From the NCBI RefSeq assembly GCF_963678635.1, contig NC_087063.1, positions 37,958,759-38,022,758 on the forward strand: a DNA stretch of 64,000 nt. Direction: 5' to 3'. The position numbers and the translations under genes are program-made. The notes beneath the pieces are model-generated. The model had not been told where the DNA came from. It was given only the letters and a program-made list of their open reading frames with translations, and ran no database searches. This document shows, piece by piece, positions 37,504-48,715 of the stretch (positions within the stretch are counted from its first letter, which is position 1; each line of letters begins with the position of its first letter). This DNA is from Symsagittifera roscoffensis. Lineage: Eukaryota; Xenacoelomorpha; Acoela; Convolutidae.

Positions 37504-37635
37504 ATGTTTCTATTAAAAGCGTTTTCAATGTCTGAAATGGACATTCATCAAATTTTAAGGTCGAAATACTACAGAAAACTACAAGAGTGGTGGCTGGATA
37601 ACAAAATTGGAGAATGTATTAGTTTTAATTTGTAA
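37504..37635 (+). CDS. Small conserved ORF, 43 aa, block A
   Basis: ATG 37504 to TAA 37633. The product begins MFLLKAFSMSEMDIHQILR and ends LDNKIGECISFNL, with YYRKLQEWW in the middle. Block B (47813-47944) keeps start, stop and length with no indel, although flanking DNA has many. The four differences seen (L/S, I/L, K/N, I/N) all change the residue, which argues against purifying selection. It may be a real small protein, an exon or chance. No family is recognised. Confidence 0.3.
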   Translation: MFLLKAFSMSEMDIHQILRSKYYRKLQEWWLDNKIGECISFNL

Positions 37636-37796
37636 AGAAATACAGAAAACTCAATATTTTTGTTAAACATATGGAGAGGATATTTCAGAAAAGAAGAGTA
37701 CTATCAAATTTATCAACAATGTTTTTATTTAGAGGAGAGTTAACTCAGATTGAGTGATCAACCAATAGAAAACATAACAAAAGCAAATGAGAGCCT

Positions 37797-37946
37797 TTGA
37801 AACAAAAAATGAAGATAAGGAACATCATTTTGATTACTGTTTTGAGTTTGATACAAATGCAAAATCTAGATTTGTCAGATTATCCACATTTAAAAGACTT
37901 CCTGTTGTTTATATTACAAAATTCCAAAAAGGAAATGATGAAAAGG
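37797..37946 (+). CDS. Possible first exon with hydrophobic N-terminus, block A
   Basis: ATG 37797 (or 37809) gives MKIRNIILITVLSLIQMQNL, which resembles a signal peptide or membrane anchor, followed by DLSDYPHLKDFLLF and a lysine-rich end just before a donor-like AAG|GTATGTTTTG at 37946. The overlapping frame from 37787 is equally open (FDYCFEFDTNAKSRF), so which frame is used is uncertain. Block B (48106) keeps both frames open. No downstream exon was identified. Confidence 0.25.
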
Positions 37947-38042
37947 TATGTTTTGGTAATAAATTTTTTTTCTGGTTGGAAACTGAAAAAAAAATTGATC
38001 AAAAGTTCAAAATTTGAATTGAGTATCGAAAAAATAATATAA

Positions 38043-38200
38043 ACCAGACAAGAAATATCATTTTTCTCACTTTGGTGTCAATTGTATATGTTATTTATGT
38101 TAGAAAAGTTCAAAAAAAATGATTGATGCGGAAGTTTCCTATATACAATAGTTTAGTTCTGATCTTCAAAGTATTTTAAAATCTATGAGTACTTCATTTG
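38043..38200. other. Non-coding stretch, block A
   Basis: AT-rich, with nothing recognised. It leads into the ATTGG array. Confidence 0.4.
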
Positions 38201-38436
38201 GATTGGTTATCACCACAAATAATACCTGTGAAGGAATGCTTGATTGTTTGAAAAATCCATGAGAAGTAGAGCTCAATTCTGATTGGTTGACTTTAAAATT
38301 GTTGAAATTCCCATGACCATTGAAGTTCGTTTCTGATTGGTTGATTTCATTAAAGAAAAAAAATTTCCTATAAGTAAGGCTCGATTATGATTGGTCGATA
38401 GCAAAACTTTTGAAAATTCCATGGTTAGATTGGATA
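38201..38436. promoter_or_regulatory. Array of inverted CCAAT boxes (GATTGG), block A
   Basis: GATTGG occurs at 38201, 38281, 38335, 38389 and about 38429, with a variant GATTGT at 38242. Spacings are about 40 or 54 bp. The middle units share the wider word TTCTGATTGGTTGA, so the array partly arose by 54-bp tandem duplication. It lies about 200 bp upstream of the zinc-finger ATG. A promoter role is inferred from the known function of CCAAT boxes. Confidence 0.45.
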
Positions 38437-38631
38437 AATTTTGTTTCAGCAAGGCTAAAAAGCAGATCAATTCTGGTTTTCCTTCACGTTAAAAACAATT
38501 GGTTAAAAAATTCACATAACTGTTTTCATTTACTTTTATTCACTTTTGAGGCTATTCAACTCATCTTTTCTAAAAACTTAGGACATACTAAATCTCCCAA
38601 TTACTCTCAAGTTTTTTCTTTACTTATTGAG

Positions 38632-38870
38632 ATGACGTCATTGGATAGAAACGAATGAGTTGTAGGTCTTGAATGTGGCAGAGAATACACACAAAAAGAT
38701 GCTGCAAGATATCGTGAGCACTGTGGCGTTTTAAAATGTTCCAGTTGTAACTTTTATACATATAGCAGCGAGGAACTCACCAATCATATCAAGAAGAAGC
38801 ATTATTATTGTTTCCAAAATGTTAAATTAGTACTGAGCAGTTTCGAAACACATTCCAAGAGAAGGTAAAA
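38632..38870 (+). pseudogene. C2H2 zinc-finger gene, dead copy in block A
   Basis: Equivalent of the intact ORF at 48896. ATG 38632 is kept (MTSLDRNE), but codon 9 is TGA where block B has CGA, a single C-to-T change. Downstream the frame continues, but the first zinc-ligand cysteine is glycine (GLECGREY) and a finger-1 histidine is tyrosine (RYREHC). Finger 2 (CSSCNFYTYSSEELTNH) is intact. A frameshift follows near 38826. The gene is therefore inactivated at several points. Confidence 0.8.
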
Positions 38871-38879
38871 TCATTATCT

Positions 38880-41600
38880 TTTTAATGGAAACTTGGGAGA
38901 AAATACTTTGAATAATAATTTTTATTGAATCTGAAAAGTCTATACAATTGAGATAAATTCAAAAAATTTTAGTAAAAACTACAAAGTTTTTTCATCACTA
39001 TTCTTGATCTTTAGTTTTTTTTTATTCAAAGGTTCTGATTGATGATAAAACCAGCTAACATCGAGTTCAAATTGTGGTGAAACTTTCAATGGAAATCGAT
39101 CCAAAAATCTTTAAACTAGACAAAAAAAATTGGTTGCAAAATTGCGGAGATTTTGTTGCAATAATATTGTAGTAAACGTGAATAACGTATTCTAATGAGT
39201 GCTTAAATATTTGTTGAAAAATTATAAAAAACTGGATGTTTATACAAAATCGACTAATCGAAAGGTTTTGCCTAGTTACTATTTTAAAGTTTTCCTTGTT
39301 TAGTGCATGTAAAAGTGTTTACAGATTAGTGCAATTTTAAGCAAATGATGAGTTTTGATTCAGTCAGAATTATGGTTTGCTACTAGTTTATATTAGAAAT
39401 TGATAACTGATCTAGAAACCATAAAAAAATTTATATGTTTTTTGTTTTTTGCTAATTTTTGAAAACTTCAACTTAAAAATATACAACATTCTCAACCAAT
39501 TTTTTTTTTCAATTTAGAAATTCAGAGTTGAAACAGCAACAACAGGTATCACTTTGAGAAAATCATTTGAAGTTTTTGAGAACAGGTGTTATGGTTTTAA
39601 TTCTGTTAATTCTGCTTCGGATTATTGAATGTTCGTTGAAATGATACAATTTTCCATCTAAAAATCAGTTTTCAAGTAAAAAATGTTCAAAATGAGTGAA
39701 ATTGGAAGATATTAGATGAAGCAGAAACTGAGGAAACACTTATTTGAGATAGAAAATCACTTTAATTTACTAGGAAGTTTGATATAATTTTTTCTGAAAG
39801 CTGGCATATAAATTATATCTCGAGTAATGTTTGGAAACTTTTTAATCATTCGATATATTAGATAAACTTATATAAAAATTCAGATGTTTTGAGGACTTTT
39901 GTTGCAAAGTAAACTCAACTCTGACAACTTTCGGATATTGATACATGAAGCATGAATCAAAAAATTTGCTTTCATTATCTACATTTCATTATTTTGGATA
40001 AAAAAAAGTGATATGGAAAGATTTTTATAGAAAATAATATGGAGATTGCTGAAAATTTCTAATCAAACTGATAATATAGCAGAACCAGATGTAACATCTC
40101 CTTCGTATATTAATTTCAAATTGAAAAATTTCAGTTAGACGCACAGTAAAAAAAATTTCTGGTTAGCTTCTTTTTTTTTTTCAATTAGAAAATTTTGATA
40201 GAACTATAGAGCTTTCTGCTTGGTAAATTTTGCAAAATACTGCTTAGTAATTTCAATTGTTACAGTTTGTACCTTAATTTTGTTTCCTAAAACGACTTTT
40301 TAAAGAAGCGAGCTTTTAGAAGTTTTTAAATGTTGCAGAAATATGGAAATAATTTCCCTTGCGTATTTCACCTTCCGAAGAATTTCAGATTATAAACAAA
40401 CGAGCAGCTCCTAATTCATTCTAAGAAATCAACTTGAAAATACACATTCTAGTTCTCAGTTTGTACAAGTGCTTTCGTATGCTTCAAATAGCACCGATTC
40501 TTTCTCCCTTAGACATTTTTGAGGAAACTTCCGACAAAAATCAAGAATAAAAAGCGATTTAGTATTTGTTTTGCAAGTAAAGTGATAGTTAATGGCGCCA
40601 AAAATTATGTTTTAGCTGAAATAGTTTACTGTAGCAACTGAACAAGAAAAACTAAAGGAAATAATGCACAAATAACATGGTAATAGTTAGAAGTTATCAG
40701 TTCTAATTTTATCTCTGCCAGCAAATTGTTCGTTCAATTGAAACTATTTTCTCCTAAATTCCCCAGTCTGACTAATTTTTCTTGCAAACTGTGTTCAATA
40801 TCAAATAAATGTAGAATGTAGAATAACCTCGAAAGATAGAAAAATTATGGGAAAAATTCTTGATAATAAAATTGTAGAAGCAACAGAGATAGTCATCAGT
40901 TTTGAAGAAGATTTTGTTGAATATCATACAATCTAAGATACTTTTAAGAATAATATACCCCATTTTTAAAACATTTTAGCAGTTAAAAGTTCATTTTTCA
41001 TCAATGATCTAAAATTTATTAATGTTAATAATGTTAAAAGCGTCTCGGAAGTTGTTATTTTTGTACAAGTTTGGGTTAATCTTTGAGAAAAAACTGAGGA
41101 GTAGTTGGATCTTGGAGTTTGATCTCAAAATTTCAATGAATATTGATCTTATTGTTCAATTGAATTGAGATTCTTAGATGAATTCTCCTTGAATTCAACA
41201 AAAAATTAGTTAAATACACAAATGAAAGGTTAAAAATTGAAAACTTTGGATAGATTTGACTAATTTCTTTTTCTCGAAAATAACGATTAATTACACTTTT
41301 TTACCGAGAAATCGAAAGGATCAATATCGATTCAGCTAATATGAGCTTTATATGTTCAAAGCATTATATAAACCGCTTTATAGCTAAAATTAGGGTAAAT
41401 CTTATTGTATTTCATTTTTTTGAGAGAAAAATGTGGAAAAAAACATTTGTTTCAAAATTGTGAAAAAACCATTTGTGGAAAAAACAATTATGTTTCACTG
41501 TCTCAACATGATGCCAATTCAAATACAATTTGAGCTTAATTTTAAACCCTACAGGTATTTATATTTTTTCAATTAGATCAGAAGCAACAAAAAACTAGCC
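38880..41600. other. Long AT-rich stretch without a supported gene, block A
   Basis: No coding region is supported. At 39510-39545 a T-rich acceptor, a 28-nt piece (KFRVETATT in one frame) and a GTATCA donor resemble a mini-exon, but block B has lost the donor. The minus-strand frame at 40772-40963 is AT-driven. The whole stretch is matched by block B at 49150-51830. Confidence 0.45.
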
Positions 41601-41864
41601 AAAGCCTTGAGATTTCTGCAATTTTTTCCAAAAACTTGAAAATTTGCAACATTTTCCGAAAACTTGAAACTTTCGCAAATTTTTCAAGAAACTTGAAATT
41701 TTAGCAAATTTTTCCACAAACTTACCATTCACTTACCATGAACCAAAAAAAAGTATATTATACCTTCATTACACAATCTACACGTAAAACTCAAAAATTG
41801 CATAACGCAAGCCGAGATTTTTGTGAAAAAACTAGACATTTCAACACAAAAACCAAAAAATTAC

Positions 41865-42200
41865 CGCTCATCGTATCATTCCCTTTTCATCACACTAAAG
41901 TCTTACCATTCCCTATCTTAATACATTGGGAAACCTATTCCCTGTGATAATACAAGGAATTTCTATCCCTTATACATAGGGATATCTATACACTGTCGTA
42001 ATACATGAAAAATCTAAACACTATCTTGAAATATGGTAAGATCGGGCGCCGAAAGATTTTTGTGAAACTTACATGGGAAATCTTACCATCTTTTTACATT
42101 AGGAAATCTATTCGCTTGCCTAATTCCTAGAATAACTATTCCTTATCTTAATACATAGTTTGGTGACCGGATGCTCTATTCCCTATCTTAATACATGGGT
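41865..42200. repeat. Degenerate short tandem repeat (CTATTCCCTATCTTAATACAT type), block A
   Basis: Variants of ATTCCCTATCTTAATACATGG recur at about 41908, 41935, 41966, 42130 and 42178, roughly 25-30 bp apart where dense. The stretch lies directly upstream of the pol remnant and is shared with block B (about 52110-52420). Confidence 0.6.
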
Positions 42201-42229
42201 GTCACTAATCACCCCCACTCTCCCTCACA

Positions 42230-43780
42230 TACATACTGCTTACTTAAATACCCAATGGATTACGCTACATCCAAAATTGATGTTGGAAAAGTAAATTCAC
42301 TACTACATCTACCTCTAAAACCTGACTCGGTTTTCAAAAAACAACGAGCAAAAAAGTTCCAATTCCTTTACAAGATAAAGTCAATAGAATACTAGATGTC
42401 TAAGAACAAAACGAAATCATTTCTCCAGTTAAAAAAGAAGAACAACCAAAAGGAAACACTTTATTCAGTCGCGTCATTATCCTCGCTAAAGGAGAATCAT
42501 TAAAAATTGGTCTAATTGCTAGATACTTCAATTCAGTCAATGATGAATCTAAAAGTAACTGGCCTAAAGAACCAATTCAAAAAATTCTCACAAAAAAAAT
42601 TGGGGAAAACTTTTCAAGAGTTGACATGAACAGCGCGTATAATAAAATGCCAATAGACGAACAATCACGACACTTAACACGATTCGTTATTGGAAATCAA
42701 CAATATGAACTTAATAAACCTTTCTATGGAATTTCCAGAGGACCAGCAGCTTTTTCAGCATTTTTGAGTAAATTTTTTTGACCACCTATTCTCAGCAAGA
42801 ATGTTATAACCTATTTAGACGATGTTTTCATGCAATCACAAAGAAAACTTGAATTGTTTAAAGTATTGAAAAAATACCACCAAATGCTTCTTAAAGAAAA
42901 TATAAGAGCGGCCCAAGATAAATCACATTTCGTTCTTACTGGTGTAAAAATCCTTAGACAAATTATTGAAGGAAACACAATCACTCCAATAAATTCTCGC
43001 ATAGGCGCAATCATAAAACTTCAAGCTCCATCAAATAAAAAGAAAATCCAAGAAATTCTGGGAATTCTAAACTTTTTAATTAAATACGTCTATAAAAAGC
43101 TATTATATTTAAGACCATTTTATAATATTATCAGATAACAAATATTTTTGAATATACAACAGAACACAAAAACGATTTGAAGAAATAAAAACACTTCTCA
43201 CTGAACAAATATCAAACACGATCCCAGTTACAGACCAACCAATTTATGTTATGTGCGACGCCTCCGATCAATTTTGGAATCGGCGCAGCATTATTACAAA
43301 CACACAAAGGAAAAAACAAATTTGATCTCAACTCAGCAAATTCAAAACTATTTACACAAGCCAATTTTTGACTCTGTACACTTATGAGAGAATGTACAGC
43401 TATAATAAAAACTCTCACAGAATATGAAATTTTAGTACTTGGATCAGAACATCCAACATTTCTATTTACAGATCATAAACCTATAATTTTCCTACTCACA
43501 CAAAAATCAAATCCGAACTAGAGAGTTTATAGATTTCAACTAATTCACATCAAATTCCCAAACCTACATATACCATGGACTGCAGGAAAAAGTCTTGCAT
43601 TACCAGACACACTCCTTCGAAACACACCACCTTAATTGATAACAAGAAAAGTGACGATAGAAATACCGCAAAATATAAATTTTTTCCTGGCAAAACACAA
43701 AACATCACCACGATTAGAATGTAATTATGCAGTAAAAATTGTCCTTGATATTGCACGAATAGATAATTTACAATTTATTC
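42230..43780 (+). pseudogene. Ty3/gypsy-type pol fragment (reverse transcriptase plus RNase H), block A
   Basis: Reverse transcriptase motifs occur in order: VDMNSAYNKM (motif A aspartate, about 42620), GISRGPAAFSAF, and YLDDVFM (catalytic aspartate pair, about 42815). Connection-domain sequence and RNase H remnants follow, with CDASD (about 43257), TLMRECTAII, FTDHKPIIFL and LPDTLLRN (about 43610). The polyprotein would copy element RNA into DNA. The frame is broken by many indels and stops, among them TGA within the RT near 42780 and TGA, TAG and TAA at 43369, 43519 and 43633. The fragment stops at 43780, where it is joined to a leader/LTR-like segment. Integrase is absent from this copy. 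Confidence 0.9.
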
Positions 43781-43787
43781 AATAAAC

Positions 43788-44805
43788 TTTTTGATCATTT
43801 TAAGTGTTGAATTTTTTTTATCTTTACCATATTTTATGTTAAAATGTATGTTTACGTTAAAATATGTTTTAAATAACTAGTTCAATTTCAGCCAATCCGA
43901 AACACTTTAAACATCACCCCTTTCTGACTCCACTTCATTAGCCGACACATTGCTCAACTCAAACAAATATGAAACTTAAACTTAAGAACCTCCAGTTCAA
44001 AAATAGGCAACATGCTTGACAACTTAAACGAAAAAATCTAAATCTCACAACCCTCTCCTATCAACCAGTACAAAATTCAACAATATTGTCATAATGTCTC
44101 AATATTTAGGCTAAAGTAAACATAACTCCTGAATACCCCCAATCATCCAACAAACAAAAACAAAACCAGGAAGCTTATTCCTAGACCTTCAGACTTACCC
44201 TCACAAGAAATTGCCTATATCCAAACCACTTGTCACAAAAAAATCCGATCATTTTCAATTTTTCACTCAGAAAATAAAAAAAAATTTTTTTGAAGAGACA
44301 GATCTTTCTCAAACAATTCGAATCCTCAAGGCAAAAATTTCAAAACTTTTTTCTTTATCACATTTTTTTTTCAATTTAGTATATATTTTATCGTAGACAC
44401 CTTCGAAATATTCTTCCTCTCTAAAAATTTTTGCAGTTTTTTCGTAATTTTTCATTCCTCACAAAAGCCTACCTCAACTTCTCAAAAACCCTTGACCACC
44501 TCCTCAGGTACGATATTTCAACAACTATCTATATATTAAGACTTTTTTTAACAAGAAAGACATCCTTCTTGTTTTAGTAATTTCCGTCCCTTTCTAGTTT
44601 CCCTAATTTTGACAAAAGGTAAATGCATAAAAAAGACAAAAAACAGCTTTCTACCAGCAACAATACTCTTGATCAATTTTAGAGAAGAGTTCTATAAACA
44701 ACATAAGTTTTCTTCATAAGAAAAAAGTAATTCAAAAATTTCAAAATTGCTAATCAACAACCAACACAACGATCCCCACGAATACCATTTGAAATATTTT
44801 TGAGT
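43788..44805 (+). repeat. Retroelement leader/LTR-like segment, copy 0
   Basis: Matches 58065-59010 over about 1 kb, and 55795-56005 over its first 200 bp. Landmarks are TTTACCATATTTTATGTTAA, TTCAGCCAATCCGAAACACT, AACCCTCTCCTATCAACCAG and ACCACCTCCTCAGGTACGAT. It always follows a pol remnant. It could be an LTR with the next element's 5' leader, or a spliced pol-env interval (TTCAG|CC acceptor). No clean TG...CA ends or primer-binding site could be fixed. Confidence 0.6.
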
Positions 44806-45500
44806 TTTTTTTTGAAATTTGACATGATTACTAATTGCAAAGCATAACCGTCAATGAAACAATCAATGACCTTCAACAAATTATATTCATTTTTTGAATT
44901 TTGATTTTTTCGAATTCTGACCAGAAACGCTGAACCATGAGTTTTTGATTAGAACTTAGATAATGTCTCTTAAATTTTTCGAATTGGTCGTTTCATTGCA
45001 TTACTAGGTATCTCTTTGGCTCCTTTCCAACGTAAATTATGTTGAACTGCTCGACTAAGCTGATTGATACTTCTCCGCTTGATATAACAATACTTGAATG
45101 TTTTAACAATCTGTGTTTATACAAAATGTAAAGACAGTCAATTTCTTGATATATGTAAATATAATTATCTAATCTCTGCAAAATTTAACTAAAAAATGTT
45201 CCTATTAAAGACGAATGTAATTTACAATTCTCCAAAGAACAACAAAAACTGTGATTAGATACACATTAATCTTGGGTTACTATGTTTTTTTCGTAAAACT
45301 CGTTGGAATCAGAAATAAATAGCAATTTTTACTGTAAACTGAATAGATGCTGGAAAGAGCTTGAGACATAGCAGCTGTCACAAGGAGGAAAGAATTTTTC
45401 TGAGATTTTTGTGTTTATATAGTAGAAGTAACGCCTACGCAGTTTCGATATATGCAAGACATTCCATTTTTGGTTTTACTACCATATAAAAAACCCGCGA
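44806..45500 (-). pseudogene. Second copy of the palindrome-end exon, frameshifted
   Basis: Minus-strand RLDNYIYIYQEIDCLYIL through NIIYVGKEPKRYLVMQ, preceded by the same AAATTTTGCAG acceptor. One base is lost after YLVMQ (GCAATGAAACG versus GCAAATAAACG), which brings a stop at 44993. The downstream residues survive in another frame. The acceptor and the GTAAAT donor-like site are retained. Confidence 0.6.
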
Positions 45501-46129
45501 TGACTCAGAATGTTTACTTACCCTCACAAGAAATTGCCTATATCCAAACCACTTGTCACAAAAAAATCCGATCATTTTCAATTTTTCACTCAGAAAATAA
45601 AAAAAAATTTTTTTGAAGAGACAGATCTTTCTCAAACAATTCGAATCCTCAAGGCAAAAATTTCAAAACTTTTTTCTTTATCACATTTTTTTTTCAATTT
45701 AGTATATATTTTATCGTAGACACCTTCGAAATATTCTTCCTCTCTAAAAATTTTTGCAGTTTTTTCGTAATTTTTCATTCCTCACAAAAGCCTACCTCAA
45801 CTTCTCAAAAACCCTTGACCACCTCCTCAGGTACGATATTTCAACAACTATCTATATATTAAGACTTTTTTTAACAAGAAAGACATCCTTCTTGTTTTAG
45901 TAATTTCCGTCCCTTTCTAGTTTCCCTAATTTTGACAAAAGGTAAATGCATAAAAAAGACAAAAAACAGCTTTCTACCAGCAACAATACTCTTGATCAAT
46001 TTTAGAGAAGAGTTCTATAAACAACATAAGTTTTCTTCATAAGAAAAAAGTAATTCAAAAATTTCAAAATTGCTAATCAACAACCAACACAACGATCCCC
46101 ACGAATACCATTTGAAATATTTTTGAGTT

Positions 46130-46838
46130 TTTTTTTGAAATTTGACATGATTACTAATTGCAAAGCATAACCGTCAATGAAACAATCAATGACCTTCAAC
46201 AAATTATATTCATTTTTTGAATTTTGATTTTTTCGAATTCTGACCAGAAACGCTGAACCATGAGTTTTTGATTAGAACTTAGATAATGTCTCTTAAATTT
46301 TTCGAATTGGTCGTTTCATTGCATTACTAGGTATCTCTTTGGCTCCTTTCCAACGTAAATTATGTTGAACTGCTCGACTAAGCTGATTGATACTTCTCCG
46401 CTTGATATAACAATACTTGAATGTTTTAACAATCTGTGTTTATACAAAATGTAAAGACAGTCAATTTTTTGATATATGTAAATATAATTATCTAATCTCT
46501 GCAAAATTTAACTAAAAAAAGTTCCTATTAAAGACGAATGTAATTTACAATTCTCCAAAGAACAACAAAAACTGTGATTAGATACACATTAATCTTGGGT
46601 TACTATGTTTTTTTCGTAAAACTCGTTGGAATCAGAAATAAATAGCAATTTTTACTGTAAACTGAATAGATGCTGGAAAGAGCTTGAGACATAGCAGCTG
46701 TCACAAGGAGGAAAGAATTTTTCTGAGATTTTTGTGTTTATATAGTAGAAGTAACGCCTACGCAGTTTCGATATATGCAAGACATTCCATTTTTGGTTTT
46801 ACTACCATATAAAAAACCCGCGATGACTCAGAATGTTT
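46130..46838 (-). pseudogene. Third copy of the palindrome-end exon, frameshifted
   Basis: Practically identical to the copy at 44806-45500, including the frameshift after YLVMQ (stop at 46316). It belongs to copy 2 of the 1323-bp duplication and forms the left end of block B. Confidence 0.6.
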
Positions 46839-46909
46839 ACTTCCATTTTCATTTAGTCTCAAAATTTTTTCTAACATCTCTCCTCATCTGATCAATGTGC
46901 TCTTCAAAA

Positions 46910-47390
46910 ATGTACTCAAGAAAAGACACTAGTACCAATTATATTGAGTTCTCAAAAGTCAAACAAGGTGAAATTTCATTTTAAAGCTTGCTTTCAACTA
47001 CTAAAACTAATGATTAGCGACAATTTGAAAACTCCCAACAAGTCTATTTTATTGAAAAAGAAGCATTGTCGACAATGCGGAATAGCATTATTCACGATGC
47101 TGAAAACCTTGGACTCGTACCTATATTTGAAGCCATTTCTGGCAGAGAATCAGCTAGGATCATGGGCTCGACATCTGTAATACAGTATATGAAATAGCAA
47201 CATACAACATGAGGAGGGTGTGTGTCACAATCAAGAAGTACAGAGTGAACAAGGCACCCTACATTCAGATTAGACTCTTCCTTGCAAAAGAGAATGAAGC
47301 AATGAAACAAAATTCAAAGAATTCAAAGAACTGTCCCAAATTTTAGGAGATTTCATATTTGTTGATAATTGTAAGCCTCAGTAATGCTCT
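46910..47390 (+). pseudogene. Unrecognised ORF, block B (frameshifted)
   Basis: Counterpart of 36599-37083. It starts with the same ATG (46910, MYSRKDTSTNYIEFS). One base is missing in the lysine-rich part (AAAACTAATG versus AAAATCTAATG), so its frames are broken at a different place from A. DAENLGLVPIFEAISG and IKKYRVNKA are preserved. Independent breaks in A and B imply decay after, as well as possibly before, the duplication. No function is recognised. Confidence 0.35.
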
Positions 47391-47812
47391 GTGATGTTTT
47401 GTTTCTATGGTAATTGAAAATTGATTGGTTCAAAACTATTTTTTGTCACTGAAGTGCACCTTTGGAGCTAGGATATCTGAAGAAAAATTATGCAAAAAAT
47501 TAATCAAATTGAGATAAAACACTATCCAGTTATCAAATTATTTTTCAGTTTTTGGTTAAAAAACTACATAAAAACTTATTTAATTACTGCTTTTGAACAA
47601 AAAAAAAACAAACAAAAAAAAATTTTTGTTTGAACACATTATCAGTATTTTTCAAAATTCTGATTTTGATTGGTTGTTTTCAACTTTTTTTACCCTAGTT
47701 TGAGGTTTCGATTGGCTACATGAAGTTCCTAGTAAAAACTAATTAGACACTAAATCAAGGAAAAACATTTTATGGTAACTGTTATTTCAAAACAAACTAC
47801 AAATTCAACAAT

Positions 47813-47944
47813 ATGTTTCTATCAAAAGCGTTTTCAATGTCTGAAATGGACCTTCATCAAATTTTAAGGTCGAACTACTACAGAAAACTACAAGAGTGGT
47901 GGCTGGATAACAAAAATGGAGAATGTATTAGTTTTAATTTGTAA
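47813..47944 (+). CDS. Small conserved ORF, 43 aa, block B
   Basis: ATG 47813 to TAA 47942. MFLSKAFSMSEMDLHQILR at the N-terminus, YYRKLQEWWLDN in the middle. Same length as the block A copy at 37504. No family is recognised and the ORF could be fortuitous. Confidence 0.3.
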   Translation: MFLSKAFSMSEMDLHQILRSNYYRKLQEWWLDNKNGECISFNL

Positions 47945-48105
47945 AGAAATACAGAAAATCTAATAGTTTTGTTAAACATATGGAGAGAATATTTCAGAAA
48001 AGAAGAGTACTATCAAATTTATCAACAATGTTTTTATTTAGAGGAGAGTTAACTCAGATTGAGTGATCAATCAGTAGAAAACATAACAAAAACAAATGAG
48101 AGCCT

Positions 48106-48255
48106 TTGAAACAAAAAATGATGATAAGGAACATCATTTTGATTACTGTTTTGAAATTGATACAAATGCAAAATCTAGATTTGTCAGATTATCCACATTT
48201 AAAACACTTCCTGTTGTTTTTATTACAAAAATCCAAAAAGAAAATGATGAAAATG
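48106..48255 (+). CDS. Possible first exon with hydrophobic N-terminus, block B
   Basis: MIRNIILITVLKLIQMQNL followed by DLSDYPHLKHFLLF, matching 37797-37946. The hydrophobic run is kept, but the donor-like site AAG|GTATG has become AATGTATAT. The frame is uncertain because the 48096 frame is also open. Confidence 0.22.
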
Positions 48256-48518
48256 TATATTTTGGTAATAATATTTTTCACTGGTTAGAAATTGAAAAAA
48301 AAAATTAATCGAAACTTCAAAATTTGAACTGAGTATCGAAAAAATAATATAAACCAGACAATAAATCTCATTTATCTCACTTTGGTGTCAATTGTATATG
48401 TTAGTTATGTTAGAAAAATTCAATAAAGTTGGTTGATGCGGAAGTTTCATATATATAATAGTTTAGTTCTGATCTACAAAGTATTTTAAAATCTATGAGT
48501 ACTTCATTTGGATTGGTT

Positions 48519-48715
48519 ATCACCACAATTAATATCTGTGAAGGAATGCTTGATTGTTTGAAAAATCCATAAGAATTAGAGCTCAATTCTGATTGGTTGA
48601 CTTAAAATTTGTTGAAATTCCCATGACCATTGAAGTTCGATTCTGATTGGTTGATTTCAAGAAAGAAAAAAAATTCCTTATAAGTAAGGCTCGATTCTGA
48701 TTGGTCGATAGCAAA
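48519..48715. promoter_or_regulatory. Array of inverted CCAAT boxes, block B
   Basis: GATTGG recurs at about 48520, 48592, 48646 and 48699, with the GATTGTTTG variant between. It corresponds to 38201-38436 and lies about 180 bp upstream of the intact zinc-finger ATG. Block B lacks the last unit of block A because of a deletion near 48720. Confidence 0.45.

Larger units (their letters stand above)
35805..43780. repeat. Block A of an 8-kb segmental duplication
   Basis: Matches block B (46130-54001) from end to end in the same orientation. The shift is about 10310 bp at the left (ATG 36599 versus 46910), 10264 at the zinc-finger ORF and 10221 at the right end, so small indels have accumulated. 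Identity looks like 90-95 percent by eye over most of its length, but nearly complete from 42968 to 43780. Confidence 0.9.
44193..46838. repeat. 1323-bp tandem duplication, nearly perfect
   Basis: Copy 1 is 44193-45515 and copy 2 is 45516-46838. I noticed only two mismatches by eye (near 45145/46468 and 45198/46521). Each copy holds the last 600 bp of the leader/LTR-like segment joined to about 700 bp related to 35805-36545. All three junctions share ACTT (44193, 45516, 46839), so the breakpoint used 4 bp of microhomology. This is the youngest rearrangement I can see in the window outside the satellite. Confidence 0.93.

Noticed and set aside
39510..39550. Possible 28-nt mini-exon in block A
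   Set aside because: The donor is lost in block B and no flanking exons with compatible phase were found.
43212..43756. Minus-strand ORFs over the RNase H region (and 53433-53977 in block B)
   Set aside because: They are antisense shadows of pol. The plus strand holds recognisable RNase H motifs.
44211..44396. ORF of 61 codons in the leader/LTR-like segment (and 45510-45719)
   Set aside because: It lies in a segment that is not open in the third copy (58480-58640), where the frame is broken and shortened.
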